From Alkaliphilus oremlandii OhILAs (GTDB lineage Bacteria > Bacillota > Clostridia > Peptostreptococcales > Natronincolaceae), in assembly GCF_000018325.1 (NCBI RefSeq), contig NC_009922.1, positions 2,294,001 through 2,358,000 of the forward strand: a stretch of DNA of 64,000 bases, given 5' to 3'. The notes under the pieces were generated by a model. It was not told the origin of the DNA, made no database searches, and saw nothing but the letters and a program-made list of their open reading frames with translations. The position numbers and the translations under genes were made by a program. Shown in pieces: positions 8,300 to 17,445 of the stretch (position 1 is its first letter; each line of letters starts with the position of its first letter).

Positions 8300-10720
8300 T
8301 TACTTAAAATGTGGGTTCATGGTAATCAGATCAATAAAGAATTGTCCCATGGTCTCCATTTGCTTTTTATTGATATCCGCTACCCTGTCTTTGTCTGTAT
8401 CCATAAAATAGTTTGCATTGCCTTCTGCTGAGATTTTTAGATATAAATTTTCTCCGATATTGTAGAAACTTTGGCTGTAAGGAGATCTGGATACAAACTT
8501 TACTTTTTTTCCTTTCAGCCCTTTATGAATATCCTTTACCATATCATAGGTGTCTACTTTAAAGAGTGTTGTACTTTTAACGTCGATGCCCAGGACTTCG
8601 TCATTGCCGATATAACCAATATCGAAATAGTATACTTCATGGTACCTCTGATCAAAAATCCGATCGTAAACATTATAATGTTTGCTTCCTGCACTGGACA
8701 GGGTTTCTCCATCCCAGAATGCAAAGATAATGGTTTTCTTCAAAGGCTCTTTTATTTCAGAAAGAACTCGAGCAATCTCAAGATTCATGGCGGCTCTAGA
8801 GGCTCTGATGGCACTTGCTCTACCATCTAATATTCCTGTGCCATCATAGGATGCTCCGATCATAATCACTTCTTTTTTATGCTCTATATCATTGGGTCTA
8901 TCCCAATCTGCCCCTGGTAAAACCGCAAATATATTCCTACCATTATTAGAGGATAGCTTAGGTGGCTTTATTTTAACTTCAACAGTATATTTATTGCTGG
9001 AATTCAATTTTTCTGCAAGGCTTCCTTTTGCCGATATGATGTGATTTCCTCTAAGGAATGTGGGCATAATTTGGGGACTATATTCTTCAAAGGTAGCAAA
9101 GGATATGTAGCTTAATAACTTTTCACTGGTATTCCTTCTAAAGATTTCATCCAGTAAATATCCCGTATTTTTAAAATTTGAGACATGGATCAGTGTGAAA
9201 TCCACACCATTTTTTATCATTGACACATATTCATTGACATCATTTATGGGCACGCCATTGAAGCTTATATATCCATCGCCATCCATGAAATCTTCTTTTC
9301 CGATATCCCTTCTGCTAAAAGTAGTGATTTCAAAGTCCTTATGAAGCTGATACGTCACGATTTCTCCGCTACTATCTTTCAGATGGATCATTGCATCTTC
9401 TACAATAGCTGTTTCATAGAGATTTTCATACCAGCTATCCTTTATGAGTGGAAAATTTTGTACATAATGGACTCCGTCATAGGGCTCCAATCCGTATTCC
9501 ATTAGCTTTGACACAATATATTCCCCAGCCAAATAGTTTCCCTCATGACCAGCCAATCGCCCTTCATATTCAGGCTTTACCAGTTCTTCTAAAACGCTGA
9601 TGGCCTCATCCATCTGAAAAGCGTATACGCTCTTAGGCGGAGGCATATACACGTAGGTCAGCAGAATAATCACAGACAGGGTTTTCATAATCACAGGTTT
9701 ATAATATTCTTTAAACCTTCGCAGCTGTAACCAATAGATTCGTGGTGAAAAAATGAATCCAAAGTTTCGGATCATGGATACGGCTTTAGAAGTTCTCTTT
9801 TCAAATTCTATTTTAAGTCCTTCTCCCGTTAAGTTAAAAGCTAATATGCCCACTGCAAATGCAAGGGCTGGATAAAGACCGACCCAATACTTACCGATTT
9901 TGTTATATAAAAGCATTTGAGATAGCATGGATGCCCATTCTGGCTCTACAGCAGAGAACCAGCGGGGCGTCGTCCCTTCCATTGGCATCACTGGCATTCT
10001 AGGTCCAATAAAGATGCCAAAGATACTCAATTGAGAAAGTAAAAAAATAACCAACCCCACCTCTATAAAAACGAAGCTGATCAGAGAAGGGACCAAATGG
10101 GGCAGCATATTCTGAACAGCAATCTGCAATTTACTTTTACCAACGGCAATCTCACCCTCAATAAACTCCTCATTCATGATCTTACTTGCTTTTTCTTCGA
10201 TTTGCCTCGCTAGCTTACTCCATCCCAATACCGACAAAACAACAGCAAATACAATGGTGGATTTTTCTACGGAAAGCGTGGTAATATACTTTATGTTTAA
10301 AATAAAGAAGGATAGAAATAGGATTGGAATGGCAGTGAAAATCGTGTTAAAAAAACGAATGATGTAGGAAAGCATTGTAACACCAATACCAGCGCCGAGA
10401 CCCATTGGAACGGCAATCAGCAGTCTGAACAATACAATTAAAATCGCTGCTTTCAGCGTTGTTCTCGTTCCATAGATGAGCCTTGCATAAATATCCCGAC
10501 CTAATTCATCGGTACCCAATATATTTTCACCATCGGGCTTTGTTGGATGGCCTTCTATACTGGTGGTTGCGAATCCATTTTCATTTGTTGTTTTTATCAG
10601 CTTGAATTGTGTCGTCGTCGTAGGATCGATCTTTGTAAATAGTTTTGGAAAAAAAGATACTGTAAACAAAACAATCAATAAAAAAACACCCATACCTAAA
10701 GGGAAATTAACTTTTTTCAA
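8300..10720 (-). CDS. OppC-like ABC permease fused to a degenerate M28 peptidase-like domain
   Basis: Residues 1-310 are an OppC/DppC-type permease: first helix at about 8-25, the family motif GTDELGRDIYARLIYGTRTT at 69-88, and an EAA loop near 187-212. An extra helix (about 343-360) then places the remaining 440 residues outside the cell. They resemble an M28 aminopeptidase, including the N-terminal GRLAGHEGNYLAGEYI segment. Zinc ligands are changed: the usual GAHYD reads GASYD (Ser624), the second Glu of GEE is Thr673, and the C-terminal YHT His is Phe772, while Asp632, the base Glu672 and Asp700 remain. It is the first gene of the operon, with a TTG start after GAGGTGAT. No separate substrate-binding protein is encoded, so the domain may capture substrate. 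That role is inferred. Confidence 0.85.
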   Translation of the reverse strand: MKKVNFPLGMGVFLLIVLFTVSFFPKLFTKIDPTTTTQFKLIKTTNENGFATTSIEGHPTKPDGENILGTDELGRDIYARLIYGTRTTLKAAILIVLFRLLIAVPMGLGAGIGVTMLSYIIRFFNTIFTAIPILFLSFFILNIKYITTLSVEKSTIVFAVVLSVLGWSKLARQIEEKASKIMNEEFIEGEIAVGKSKLQIAVQNMLPHLVPSLISFVFIEVGLVIFLLSQLSIFGIFIGPRMPVMPMEGTTPRWFSAVEPEWASMLSQMLLYNKIGKYWVGLYPALAFAVGILAFNLTGEGLKIEFEKRTSKAVSMIRNFGFIFSPRIYWLQLRRFKEYYKPVIMKTLSVIILLTYVYMPPPKSVYAFQMDEAISVLEELVKPEYEGRLAGHEGNYLAGEYIVSKLMEYGLEPYDGVHYVQNFPLIKDSWYENLYETAIVEDAMIHLKDSSGEIVTYQLHKDFEITTFSRRDIGKEDFMDGDGYISFNGVPINDVNEYVSMIKNGVDFTLIHVSNFKNTGYLLDEIFRRNTSEKLLSYISFATFEEYSPQIMPTFLRGNHIISAKGSLAEKLNSSNKYTVEVKIKPPKLSSNNGRNIFAVLPGADWDRPNDIEHKKEVIMIGASYDGTGILDGRASAIRASRAAMNLEIARVLSEIKEPLKKTIIFAFWDGETLSSAGSKHYNVYDRIFDQRYHEVYYFDIGYIGNDEVLGIDVKSTTLFKVDTYDMVKDIHKGLKGKKVKFVSRSPYSQSFYNIGENLYLKISAEGNANYFMDTDKDRVADINKKQMETMGQFFIDLITMNPHFK

Positions 10721-10869
10721 CTCATCACCTCGACAATTATTAAATTGTATGAATTTTCGAACCTCTTGCTTATTTCTACACGCTTTATTTTTTTCCTTTA
10801 TTTACTTGAAATTTTATTCTCTACAACCTTATTTTCCACAATCAAAAAGTAGAACTTTTATACCCTACA

Positions 10870-10899
10870 AAAATAAGACCTCCGAAGAAGTCTTATTTT
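10870..10899 (-). terminator. Terminator of the cadC-cadA-like operon
   Basis: AAAATAAGAC (10870-10879) pairs with GTCTTATTTT (10890-10899). The minus strand ends in T-rich sequence, 20 nt after the P-type ATPase stop. Confidence 0.75.
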
Positions 10900-10918
10900 C
10901 AAAATGTTGAATACCACT

Positions 10919-13183
10919 TTATAGATCTTTTACATTTAAAACCCTCATGGAATTTAATATGGCAATTAATGCTACGCCTACATCTGCAAATACGGCTTCC
11001 CACATTGTTGCAAGACCACCTGCACCTAGCACCAGCACAATAGCTTTTACGATAAAAGCAAAGGCAATATTTTGCCATACGATCCGTCTCGTTCTTTTTG
11101 CAATTTTGATTGCACTTACTAATTTCATCGGTTCATCGGTCATTAAAACAACATCTGCTGCTTCTATGGCGGCATCGGAGCCTAATCCACCCATGGCAAC
11201 ACCAATGTCCGCTCGTGCCAGTACTGGAGCATCATTGATTCCATCTCCAACAAAAACAAGCTTTCCTTTCTCCGACTTTTGTCGATCCAGCATTTCCAGC
11301 TTTTCAACTTTTTGATCTGGTAAGAGCTCTGCATAAACTTCATCTAAACCTAGTTCACTTCCAACTCTTGTTCCTACCAGCTTATTGTCCCCTGTTAGCA
11401 TCACTGTCTTTTTCACACCGATATTTTTTAACACTTTTATCGCTTCTTTAGCATCTTTCTTAATCTCATCTGAGATAATAATATGGCCTGCAAAGCTTCC
11501 ATCCACAGCCATGTATACGATTGTTCCGATGGCTTCTGCAGGATGGTACGGTATGTTGAACGATTCCATCAGTCTGGCGTTTCCAGCTAAAATAACCTTC
11601 CCCTTCACTTTGACCCTAATACCGTGTCCTGATATCTCCTCATAGCTTTCAATTTCTTCTTTATTTATTGTTTTTCCATATTCATTTAGTATGGATACTG
11701 CAATGGGGTGATTGGAATAGCTTTCTGCAAAAGCTGCAAACTCCAATAATTCTTCCTTTGAAATATTGTTTGGCTGTATCTCGGTCACTTTGAATACGCC
11801 TTTGGTGAGAGTCCCTGTTTTATCGAATATAACGGTTTCAACATTATTTAATGCTTCCAGATAATTTCCGCCCTTTATGAGGATGCCGTTTTTAGATGCA
11901 CCGCCAATACCTCCAAAAAAGCCTAGAGGGATAGAGATTACTAAGGCACAAGGACAGGAAACTACAAGAAAGATGAGGGCTCTATAGATCCACTCTGAAA
12001 AAGTGGCCCCTTCAACAAATAACGGAGGGATTAGGGCTAAGCCTAAGGCCGCATATACCACTATTGGGGTGTAATATCTTGCAAACTTTGTAATGAAGTT
12101 TTCTGTAGGCGCTTTTTTTCCACTGGCATTTTCCACCAGATCTAAAATTTTTGCTACCGTTGAATCCTCAAAGCTTTTCGTTACTTCAATGACTACGACC
12201 CCATTTTTATTGATAAATCCACTTAAAACATTGCTTCCTTTCTGAATTTCCCTCGGCACCGATTCGCCCGTTAAGGCAGAAGTATCCATCATGGTTACAC
12301 CTTCTATCACAACGCCATCTAAAGGTATTTTTTCTCCTGGCTTCACAATGATATAGTCTCCAACTTGGACTTCCTCTGGTGACACCTTTTTCTCACCATT
12401 TCCAATTTTAAGATTGGCATAGTCCGGTCGAATATCCATCAACTCTGCAATGGATTTTCTAGAACGGTTTACGGCGATATCTTGGAAGAGCTCTCCGATC
12501 TGATAGAACAGCATAACGGCAACACCTTCAGAAAACTCACCGATTGCAAAAGCACCGATTGTAGCAATGGCCATTAAGAAGTTTTCATCAAAAACTTGGC
12601 CCCTCAATATATTCTTTGCCGCTCTCAGTACCACTTCTCCTCCAATAAGGATGTAACTAGCAAAGAACAGTATGAATTCCATCGTATTTGACACTTTGAA
12701 AATAGCAGCCATCGCAAAGAGTAGGGCTCCAATTCCTAAACGAAGATATTGGGTTTTGTGATTTCCATTGCCATGACTATGCCCATGGTCGTGGTCATGT
12801 CCGTGACTGTGGTTATCCACCCTATGTCCCGGTTCTTCTTTGTGACTATGACTATGCCCCTCAGAATGATCGTGATCGTGGTCGCAGCATTGACCATGGC
12901 TGCTATGGTTCCTATGAATATTCTTTCTAGCTTTACTTTTTTCTTTAACTAGAACGTCCGGCTCTAATTTTTTTACGATGTCTTTCATTTTATGAATAAT
13001 ATCTTCTATTTTTTCTAAGCTATTTGCTTCAATCACTAAGGTTTTAGTGACAAAATTTACATGCGCAAACTGTACCTCTTCCAATTCATTGACTCTCGTT
13101 TCTATTTTAGAAGCACAGTTTGCACAATGTAATCCTTCTAAAATAAATTCTCTGCGAAGTCCATCTTTAATTTCTGATGACAT
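10919..13183 (-). CDS. cadA: Cd/Zn/Pb-type heavy-metal P1B-ATPase
   Basis: Membrane pump that exports divalent soft metals using ATP. In order: an N-terminal HMA metal-binding domain with GLHCANCAS (Cys20 and Cys23), a His-rich linker (about 93-143, many His and Asp), paired helices, the A-domain motif TGESVP, the metal-transit motif SCPCAL in a helix near residue 410, the phosphorylation motif DKTGTLTKG, the HP motif (SNHPIA), and GDGINDAPVLA. The CPC motif and a CadC-like repressor just upstream fit a Cd/Zn/Pb pump rather than a copper pump (P1B-1 copper pumps also have CPC, so the context decides). It starts 14 nt after the repressor gene and is co-transcribed with it. Confidence 0.93.
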   Translation of the reverse strand: MSSEIKDGLRREFILEGLHCANCASKIETRVNELEEVQFAHVNFVTKTLVIEANSLEKIEDIIHKMKDIVKKLEPDVLVKEKSKARKNIHRNHSSHGQCCDHDHDHSEGHSHSHKEEPGHRVDNHSHGHDHDHGHSHGNGNHKTQYLRLGIGALLFAMAAIFKVSNTMEFILFFASYILIGGEVVLRAAKNILRGQVFDENFLMAIATIGAFAIGEFSEGVAVMLFYQIGELFQDIAVNRSRKSIAELMDIRPDYANLKIGNGEKKVSPEEVQVGDYIIVKPGEKIPLDGVVIEGVTMMDTSALTGESVPREIQKGSNVLSGFINKNGVVVIEVTKSFEDSTVAKILDLVENASGKKAPTENFITKFARYYTPIVVYAALGLALIPPLFVEGATFSEWIYRALIFLVVSCPCALVISIPLGFFGGIGGASKNGILIKGGNYLEALNNVETVIFDKTGTLTKGVFKVTEIQPNNISKEELLEFAAFAESYSNHPIAVSILNEYGKTINKEEIESYEEISGHGIRVKVKGKVILAGNARLMESFNIPYHPAEAIGTIVYMAVDGSFAGHIIISDEIKKDAKEAIKVLKNIGVKKTVMLTGDNKLVGTRVGSELGLDEVYAELLPDQKVEKLEMLDRQKSEKGKLVFVGDGINDAPVLARADIGVAMGGLGSDAAIEAADVVLMTDEPMKLVSAIKIAKRTRRIVWQNIAFAFIVKAIVLVLGAGGLATMWEAVFADVGVALIAILNSMRVLNVKDL

Positions 13184-13197
13184 ATGATTTCCCCCAT

Positions 13198-13566
13198 TTA
13201 TTTGTGATTGATATGAATAAAACCTTGCTCGAATATATTTTTAACGTGCTCATCATCTAAAGAATAATATACGACCTTTCCTTCTTTTCTAAATTTAACT
13301 AATCCTGCTTGCTTTAAAACCCTTAGCTGATGGGAAATGGCAGATTGATTCATGCCCAATAATATAGAAATATCACAAACACACATTTCCGCTTCAAATA
13401 ATGCATGTAAAATTTTAATTCTCGTCGTATCACCAAATACTTTAAATAACTCCGCTAAATCATATAGCTTCTCTTCCGGTGGCATTGCTTTCTTTACCTC
13501 ATTCACTACATCCTCATGGATCACACTACAGCTGCATGTATCTAAATGAACTTTATTATTCGACAT
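13198..13566 (-). CDS. cadC: ArsR/SmtB-family metal-responsive repressor, CadC-like
   Basis: Winged-helix repressor released from DNA by metal. The N-terminal TCSCSVIHEDV (Cys11, Cys13) and the helix-3 motif EMCVCDIS (Cys62, Cys64) make up the Cys-rich alpha3N-type site of CadC. The C-terminal helix also holds the alternative alpha5 site (SLDDEHV and HINHK: Asp104, His107, His118, His121). The recognition helix is NQSAISHQLRVLKQAG. It is first in the operon with the P-ATPase, and a perfect palindrome lies between its promoter and its ribosome site, so autoregulation is very likely. Confidence 0.9.
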   Translation of the reverse strand: MSNNKVHLDTCSCSVIHEDVVNEVKKAMPPEEKLYDLAELFKVFGDTTRIKILHALFEAEMCVCDISILLGMNQSAISHQLRVLKQAGLVKFRKEGKVVYYSLDDEHVKNIFEQGFIHINHK

Positions 13567-13585
13567 CCTATGACCCTCCTTTTAT

Positions 13586-13644
13586 ATATGAATATGTATT
13601 CATATGTTCATTTATAGTATAGTATGCTTTTCTATCTTTTGCAA
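13586..13644 (-). promoter_or_regulatory. Promoter and CadC/SmtB-type operator
   Basis: Minus-strand promoter TTGCAA (13639-13644), 17-nt spacer, TATACT (13616-13621). Just downstream of the expected start point is a perfect 9+2+9 palindrome, ATATGAATA / TATTCATAT (13586-13605), the shape known for SmtB/ArsR operators. A bound repressor would block early transcription. Confidence 0.8.
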
Positions 13645-13699
13645 CAGTATTTTTAGAAAAAAATAAAACCATCTCAAATCTTTTTAAATGGCTTAAGTA

Positions 13700-13749
13700 A
13701 AAAATCCATGGATAAAGAAATTTTTCGATTTCTTTATCCATGGATTTTT
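13700..13749 (-). terminator. Strong terminator of the Met-rich protein gene
   Basis: A 21-bp perfect stem (13700-13720 with 13729-13749) and an 8-nt loop, T-rich on both strands. It lies 46 nt after the exported-protein stop and insulates it from the divergent-side cad operator region. Confidence 0.85.
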
Positions 13750-13795
13750 CGGTATTGATTCTATTTGTTCAAATTTCCCTGTTGCTTCTTCTATG

Positions 13796-14296
13796 CTAAT
13801 ATTGATAGCGCCCCATCATATGACCTCTACCATAACCTCTACGTCCACCCATCATAGAATTATGCATGTTCACCATATCTTTATCGTCTACAGATCTCCT
13901 TCTGCTCCACATATGTCCGTATCCATTTTGATTCATAAGTTGAATCATTTCTTCATAATCTTCCTTGGATAGATTGTTCATATACTCATGCATCGCTTCG
14001 TAGTCGCCTTCTTCCATCCATCTTGCCATGTCTTCGAAACCAGATGCTCTCATAGTTTCAATCATATCTTCATTATCCCAGCAATGATTATAATAATTTC
14101 TTGCTCCTATGGGCCTATTTCTGTCATCTTTAATCGCTTTACCATCGTCTTCTGCTCTTACGGCTCTATTCATTTGAATCTGCGGTTCATTGTTCACTAG
14201 CCTTTCATTAGAGTTCTGCGCAAATGAAAAGCCTCCAGCAGATACTACAGCAATCATCGCAACACTTGTTAAAGCTAAAATTTTCTTTTTCATCAT
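13796..14296 (-). CDS. Exported Met/His/Arg-rich protein of unknown function
   Basis: No family recognised. The mature part is preceded by a clear signal peptide (MMKKKILALTSVAMIAVVSA, cleavage probably near SFA-Q). It is strongly charged and rich in Met, ending in a Gly/Arg/His/Met tail (NSMMGGRRGYGRGHMMGRYQ). The start is at 14296, because GAGGAGG lies seven nt upstream; an in-frame ATG at 14314 precedes that ribosome site and is unlikely. It follows the histidine kinase gene by 89 nt and ends at a strong terminator, so it is probably the third gene of that operon. Met/His clusters suggest Cu(I) or Ag(I) binding at the surface. That is inference. Confidence 0.75.
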   Translation of the reverse strand: MMKKKILALTSVAMIAVVSAGGFSFAQNSNERLVNNEPQIQMNRAVRAEDDGKAIKDDRNRPIGARNYYNHCWDNEDMIETMRASGFEDMARWMEEGDYEAMHEYMNNLSKEDYEEMIQLMNQNGYGHMWSRRRSVDDKDMVNMHNSMMGGRRGYGRGHMMGRYQY

Positions 14297-14385
14297 TTCT
14301 TCCTCCTCTTTCATATTGGATACCCCTATTATAGGAAAAGATTTTGAAGAAAATATGAAGATATCTATTTTTTTAGATAAAATCT

Positions 14386-15810
14386 CTATTTACTTTTTTC
14401 TTTTGGCAATCTTATTATAAATTTTGTTCCTTTGTTTTTTTCACTTTCTACTATAATATTTCCGCCGTGTGCTTCAACCAAGGTTTTTGTAATAGACAAT
14501 CCAATCCCAGCACCCCCTGTTTTTCTATTTCTAGAGGCATCGCCTCTATAAAACCTTTCAAATACATAGGGAATATCCTGCTGGTCGATTCCCATACCCG
14601 TATCTTTAACAACAATCTCCACTTCATCTTGGTTTTCTAACAATTCAACAGTTACAGTTCCTCCTGAGCTCGTAAACTTAAAAGCATTGGAGATCAAATT
14701 CACCACAGCCTGCCTTATTTTATTCTTATCGCCATAAATTTCGATGTTTTCTTTTATATTGCGGTTCAATAGAACTCCTTTTTCTTGGAATTGGTATTGA
14801 AAGCTTGTCACTACTTCGTTTAAATCTTTAGATAAACAGTATCGATGAATTTCTAAATCTAATTGATGATTCTCTATATCTGTTAGATGCTTTAATTCAT
14901 CTACCAGTTTAATCAGTCTGTGGACTTCAGCTTTACATATTTCCAGCTTATCCTGAGTCGGTTCCCATACACCATCACTAATGGCTTCGATATGGCTTTG
15001 GAGGATGGTCAAAGGCGTCCTTAATTCATGTGAAATATCAGAAGTCAATCGTTTTCTCAGTAGCTCTTGTTCCTTCAAGGATTTTGAGAGATGATTGATT
15101 GAAACGGAAAGATCCCTCAGTTCTATGATATTACCCGAAGTCATCACCTCCGTATCCAGCTTTCCCTCTCGAATATCATTGGCAGACTGGGTAATCCTTA
15201 ATATGGGCACTAAGAAAATTTTAGAGGAATAGACGCCCAGTAAAATGGTAGCGGCAATGGATATCATGGCGCCATAAAGTATGGCGTTGTTCACGCCCTT
15301 GGTAAACTCTATATCACTTTCTGAAATTAAGAATGGACCCACTTGGCCAATTGTAATACTACCAATCCGCTGGTTATCCACCACCATATCGTATTGATCT
15401 ACAACATAGTTTTCCTCTCGAAGATTTTGCTCCTGGATGCTCTGACGATTCCTTCGCATCATCCCGTGCCCCATTCTGTTCCTCATTTCATTGTGCATTT
15501 GCACCATGGTATTCTCCATACTAGAGGTAAAGACAAGGTTATTGTCCGCATCCTTAATCTCTATATCAAAGTTGCGAGTCAGCGAAGAGTTTCTAATTTC
15601 GTTGAAGGTTCCTTTTGTCCAACCGTTGTTTGAAGCATAGGATTCTTTAACCAGCTGGAGGAAACTCTCTAACCTTTTTTCTTGCTCCTTTTCCATATAG
15701 GTATCAAAATTTTTCAATATGGTTCCATTGGCAATGATGCTCACTAAAAGAATAGAAAAAACAGCACCACCTAGGATCAATAGGGTTAGCCTCGTTCTAA
15801 GGCGATTCAT
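14386..15810 (-). CDS. Sensor histidine kinase with Met/His-rich extracytoplasmic loop
   Basis: Membrane sensor that phosphorylates the OmpR-type regulator encoded upstream. TM1 about 8-28, external domain 29-172, TM2 about 173-194, HAMP 195-250, HisKA with SDISHELRTP (His261), and a C-terminal HATPase with N, G1 (DTGMGI) and G2 (GGAGIGLSI) boxes. Residues 98-118 of the sensor loop contain eight Met and two His (MVQMHNEMRNRMGHGMM), echoing the tail of the downstream exported protein. The ATG overlaps the regulator stop (ATGA, 15807-15810), indicating translational coupling. Soft-metal sensing is suggested but not proven. Confidence 0.92.
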   Translation of the reverse strand: MNRLRTRLTLLILGGAVFSILLVSIIANGTILKNFDTYMEKEQEKRLESFLQLVKESYASNNGWTKGTFNEIRNSSLTRNFDIEIKDADNNLVFTSSMENTMVQMHNEMRNRMGHGMMRRNRQSIQEQNLREENYVVDQYDMVVDNQRIGSITIGQVGPFLISESDIEFTKGVNNAILYGAMISIAATILLGVYSSKIFLVPILRITQSANDIREGKLDTEVMTSGNIIELRDLSVSINHLSKSLKEQELLRKRLTSDISHELRTPLTILQSHIEAISDGVWEPTQDKLEICKAEVHRLIKLVDELKHLTDIENHQLDLEIHRYCLSKDLNEVVTSFQYQFQEKGVLLNRNIKENIEIYGDKNKIRQAVVNLISNAFKFTSSGGTVTVELLENQDEVEIVVKDTGMGIDQQDIPYVFERFYRGDASRNRKTGGAGIGLSITKTLVEAHGGNIIVESEKNKGTKFIIRLPKEKSK

Positions 15811-16508
15811 AGTTTCAGCCCTCCAGCAAACTTATAGCCTGTCCCATATACGGTCACAATATATTTGTTCTGCTCATCGTCAATTTTCTGCCTAATATTT
15901 TTGATATGGGTGTCAATGGTTCGGTCATAGCCCTCATAATCATAGCCCAAAATTTTAGTGACCAATTCTTCCCTCGTAAATATCTTCCCTGTATTTTTCG
16001 ATAGTAAACTGAGGATCTTATATTCCGTACTGGTTAGATCGATTAGTTTTCCTTTTTTTCGCACTTCTAATTTATTGAGATCAACAGTTAAATCCTCATT
16101 GGAAAAGCTCAATATATTTGCCTTAACGGTATCCTCTCCCAGCCTTCTCCATATTGCATTGACTCTGGCCACTAGTTCTTTTGGGCTGAATGGCTTAATC
16201 ATATAATCATCTGCACCAATATCCAAGCCATAGATACGATCTGTAAGATCAACCTTTGCTGTAAGCATCAATATAGGAACCTGAGATTCAATGCGAATTT
16301 TTTTACATATTTCCTCACCGGATAAGTCTGGAAGCATTAGATCTAAAATAACAAAATCAATCGAATTTTGATGAAATCGTTCTATGGCTTCATTTCCATT
16401 GTAAGCCGTAAAAACATGGTATTTTTCCTTCTCTAAATAGCTTTTAATCACATTGACGATATCTTCTTCATCATCTACTACAAGAATATTCCTGCCATCC
16501 GTTTTCAT
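15807..16508 (-). CDS. OmpR/PhoB-family response regulator
   Basis: Receiver domain with the acidic pocket VDDEED, phospho-acceptor Asp56 (ILDLMLPD) and the conserved Lys (MIKPFSPKEL), followed by a winged-helix DNA-binding domain (TREELVTKILG; RTIDTHIKNIRQKI). The length (233 aa) is standard. It is the first gene of the regulator-kinase-exported protein operon, with GAGGTGG before the ATG. The predicted promoter just upstream is overlain by a perfect inverted repeat. Confidence 0.93.
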   Translation of the reverse strand: MKTDGRNILVVDDEEDIVNVIKSYLEKEKYHVFTAYNGNEAIERFHQNSIDFVILDLMLPDLSGEEICKKIRIESQVPILMLTAKVDLTDRIYGLDIGADDYMIKPFSPKELVARVNAIWRRLGEDTVKANILSFSNEDLTVDLNKLEVRKKGKLIDLTSTEYKILSLLSKNTGKIFTREELVTKILGYDYEGYDRTIDTHIKNIRQKIDDEQNKYIVTVYGTGYKFAGGLKL

Positions 16509-16542
16509 TGTTCCACCTCATTTTGCAGATCTATTTCGATCC

Positions 16543-16582
16543 ACTATACTATAATATCCAGTATTCTTCAATACTGGATATT
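16543..16582 (-). promoter_or_regulatory. Promoter with overlapping 13-bp inverted repeat, response regulator operon
   Basis: Minus strand: TTGAAG (16566-16571), 17 nt, TATAGT (16543-16548). A perfect inverted repeat, AATATCCAGTATT / AATACTGGATATT (16553-16565 and 16570-16582, 4-nt loop), covers the -35 and part of the spacer. It has no T-run on the minus strand, so an operator is likelier than a terminator. Confidence 0.55.
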
Positions 16583-16651
16583 ACATTTATTCTACCCTAT
16601 TTAAAGAGACAAAATCATCCTTTTTACTTCTTACGATCTCTTTCTAATTTT

Positions 16652-17260
16652 CTAATAAAGCATTCTTCCTAAAGGCCCATCTTCATTGATGATATCTTGA
16701 ATCGTGTAAACGGATATCGGGAATTGAGGAAAACCATAGGCGTACGGTACCAATTCATAAAGCTGAAAATATAGGACCAAGATTTTATCTGCAATATAAA
16801 AGTCTTGATTCGGTTTAATTGCGCAAAATTCTTCTATCACTGGAATATCTCTTTCCCTTATTTGCACCTTAATCAGCTCAGATAATACTTTGACATAATT
16901 ACTTCCCGGTTTAAATAATTGACTTAAGCTGTACTCTTCTCCTGTTTCTACATTAAAAGTAAGGGATTTCATAATGGTCATGCCGTGGGCACCGCCAGAA
17001 AATGCGTAATTGCTCAATGTTAAGCTCAGAATTCCTCGCTGGTTATTTTTGATTTCGAAATAGCCTGTAATTGTCGTTTCAGTATTTTTATAATATCCTT
17101 GATCTTCTATCATCTGGTACACTAAATTTAATATGGTATTGTTCATCTTTTTCTGCACATTGATATCCGAAATTCCACCTATCGATGGATAGTATACCTC
17201 TAATTTGGGCATCGTTAGTTTCATTGTATTGATACAAACAGGAAACCTATTGTCCATCAT
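16652..17260 (-). CDS. DUF3298 (PdaC/RsiV C-terminal-like) domain protein
   Basis: The central part (NYAFSGGAHGMTIMKSLTFN; VETGEEYSLSQLFKPG) is the DUF3298 signature, preceded by a DUF4163-like N-terminal part. These domains occur in the extracytoplasmic parts of RsiV anti-sigma factors (where they bind lysozyme) and in the deacetylase PdaC. Unlike those, this 202-residue protein has no visible signal peptide or membrane segment, so its location and role are unknown. It is a single gene, and GAGGTG precedes the ATG. Confidence 0.75.
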   Translation of the reverse strand: MMDNRFPVCINTMKLTMPKLEVYYPSIGGISDINVQKKMNNTILNLVYQMIEDQGYYKNTETTITGYFEIKNNQRGILSLTLSNYAFSGGAHGMTIMKSLTFNVETGEEYSLSQLFKPGSNYVKVLSELIKVQIRERDIPVIEEFCAIKPNQDFYIADKILVLYFQLYELVPYAYGFPQFPISVYTIQDIINEDGPLGRMLY

Positions 17261-17445
17261 CTTTCACCTCTCTATTCCATACTATAACTACACTACATCT
17301 TATGATTCCGTCTCTAAAAAGTTCTATAAAAACAGGTGAATGCATATTCTTTTTTGTTTAGTATTGCATAATAATGGGTATAATGGTAATGTTAATAGGT
17401 AAACACTTTAAGTAAAACCAATTTGAGGAGAGGAGACTGATAATT

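Noticed and set aside
8300..9600. Active M28 aminopeptidase
   Set aside because: Three zinc-ligand positions are substituted, so catalysis by the M28 mechanism is not supported.
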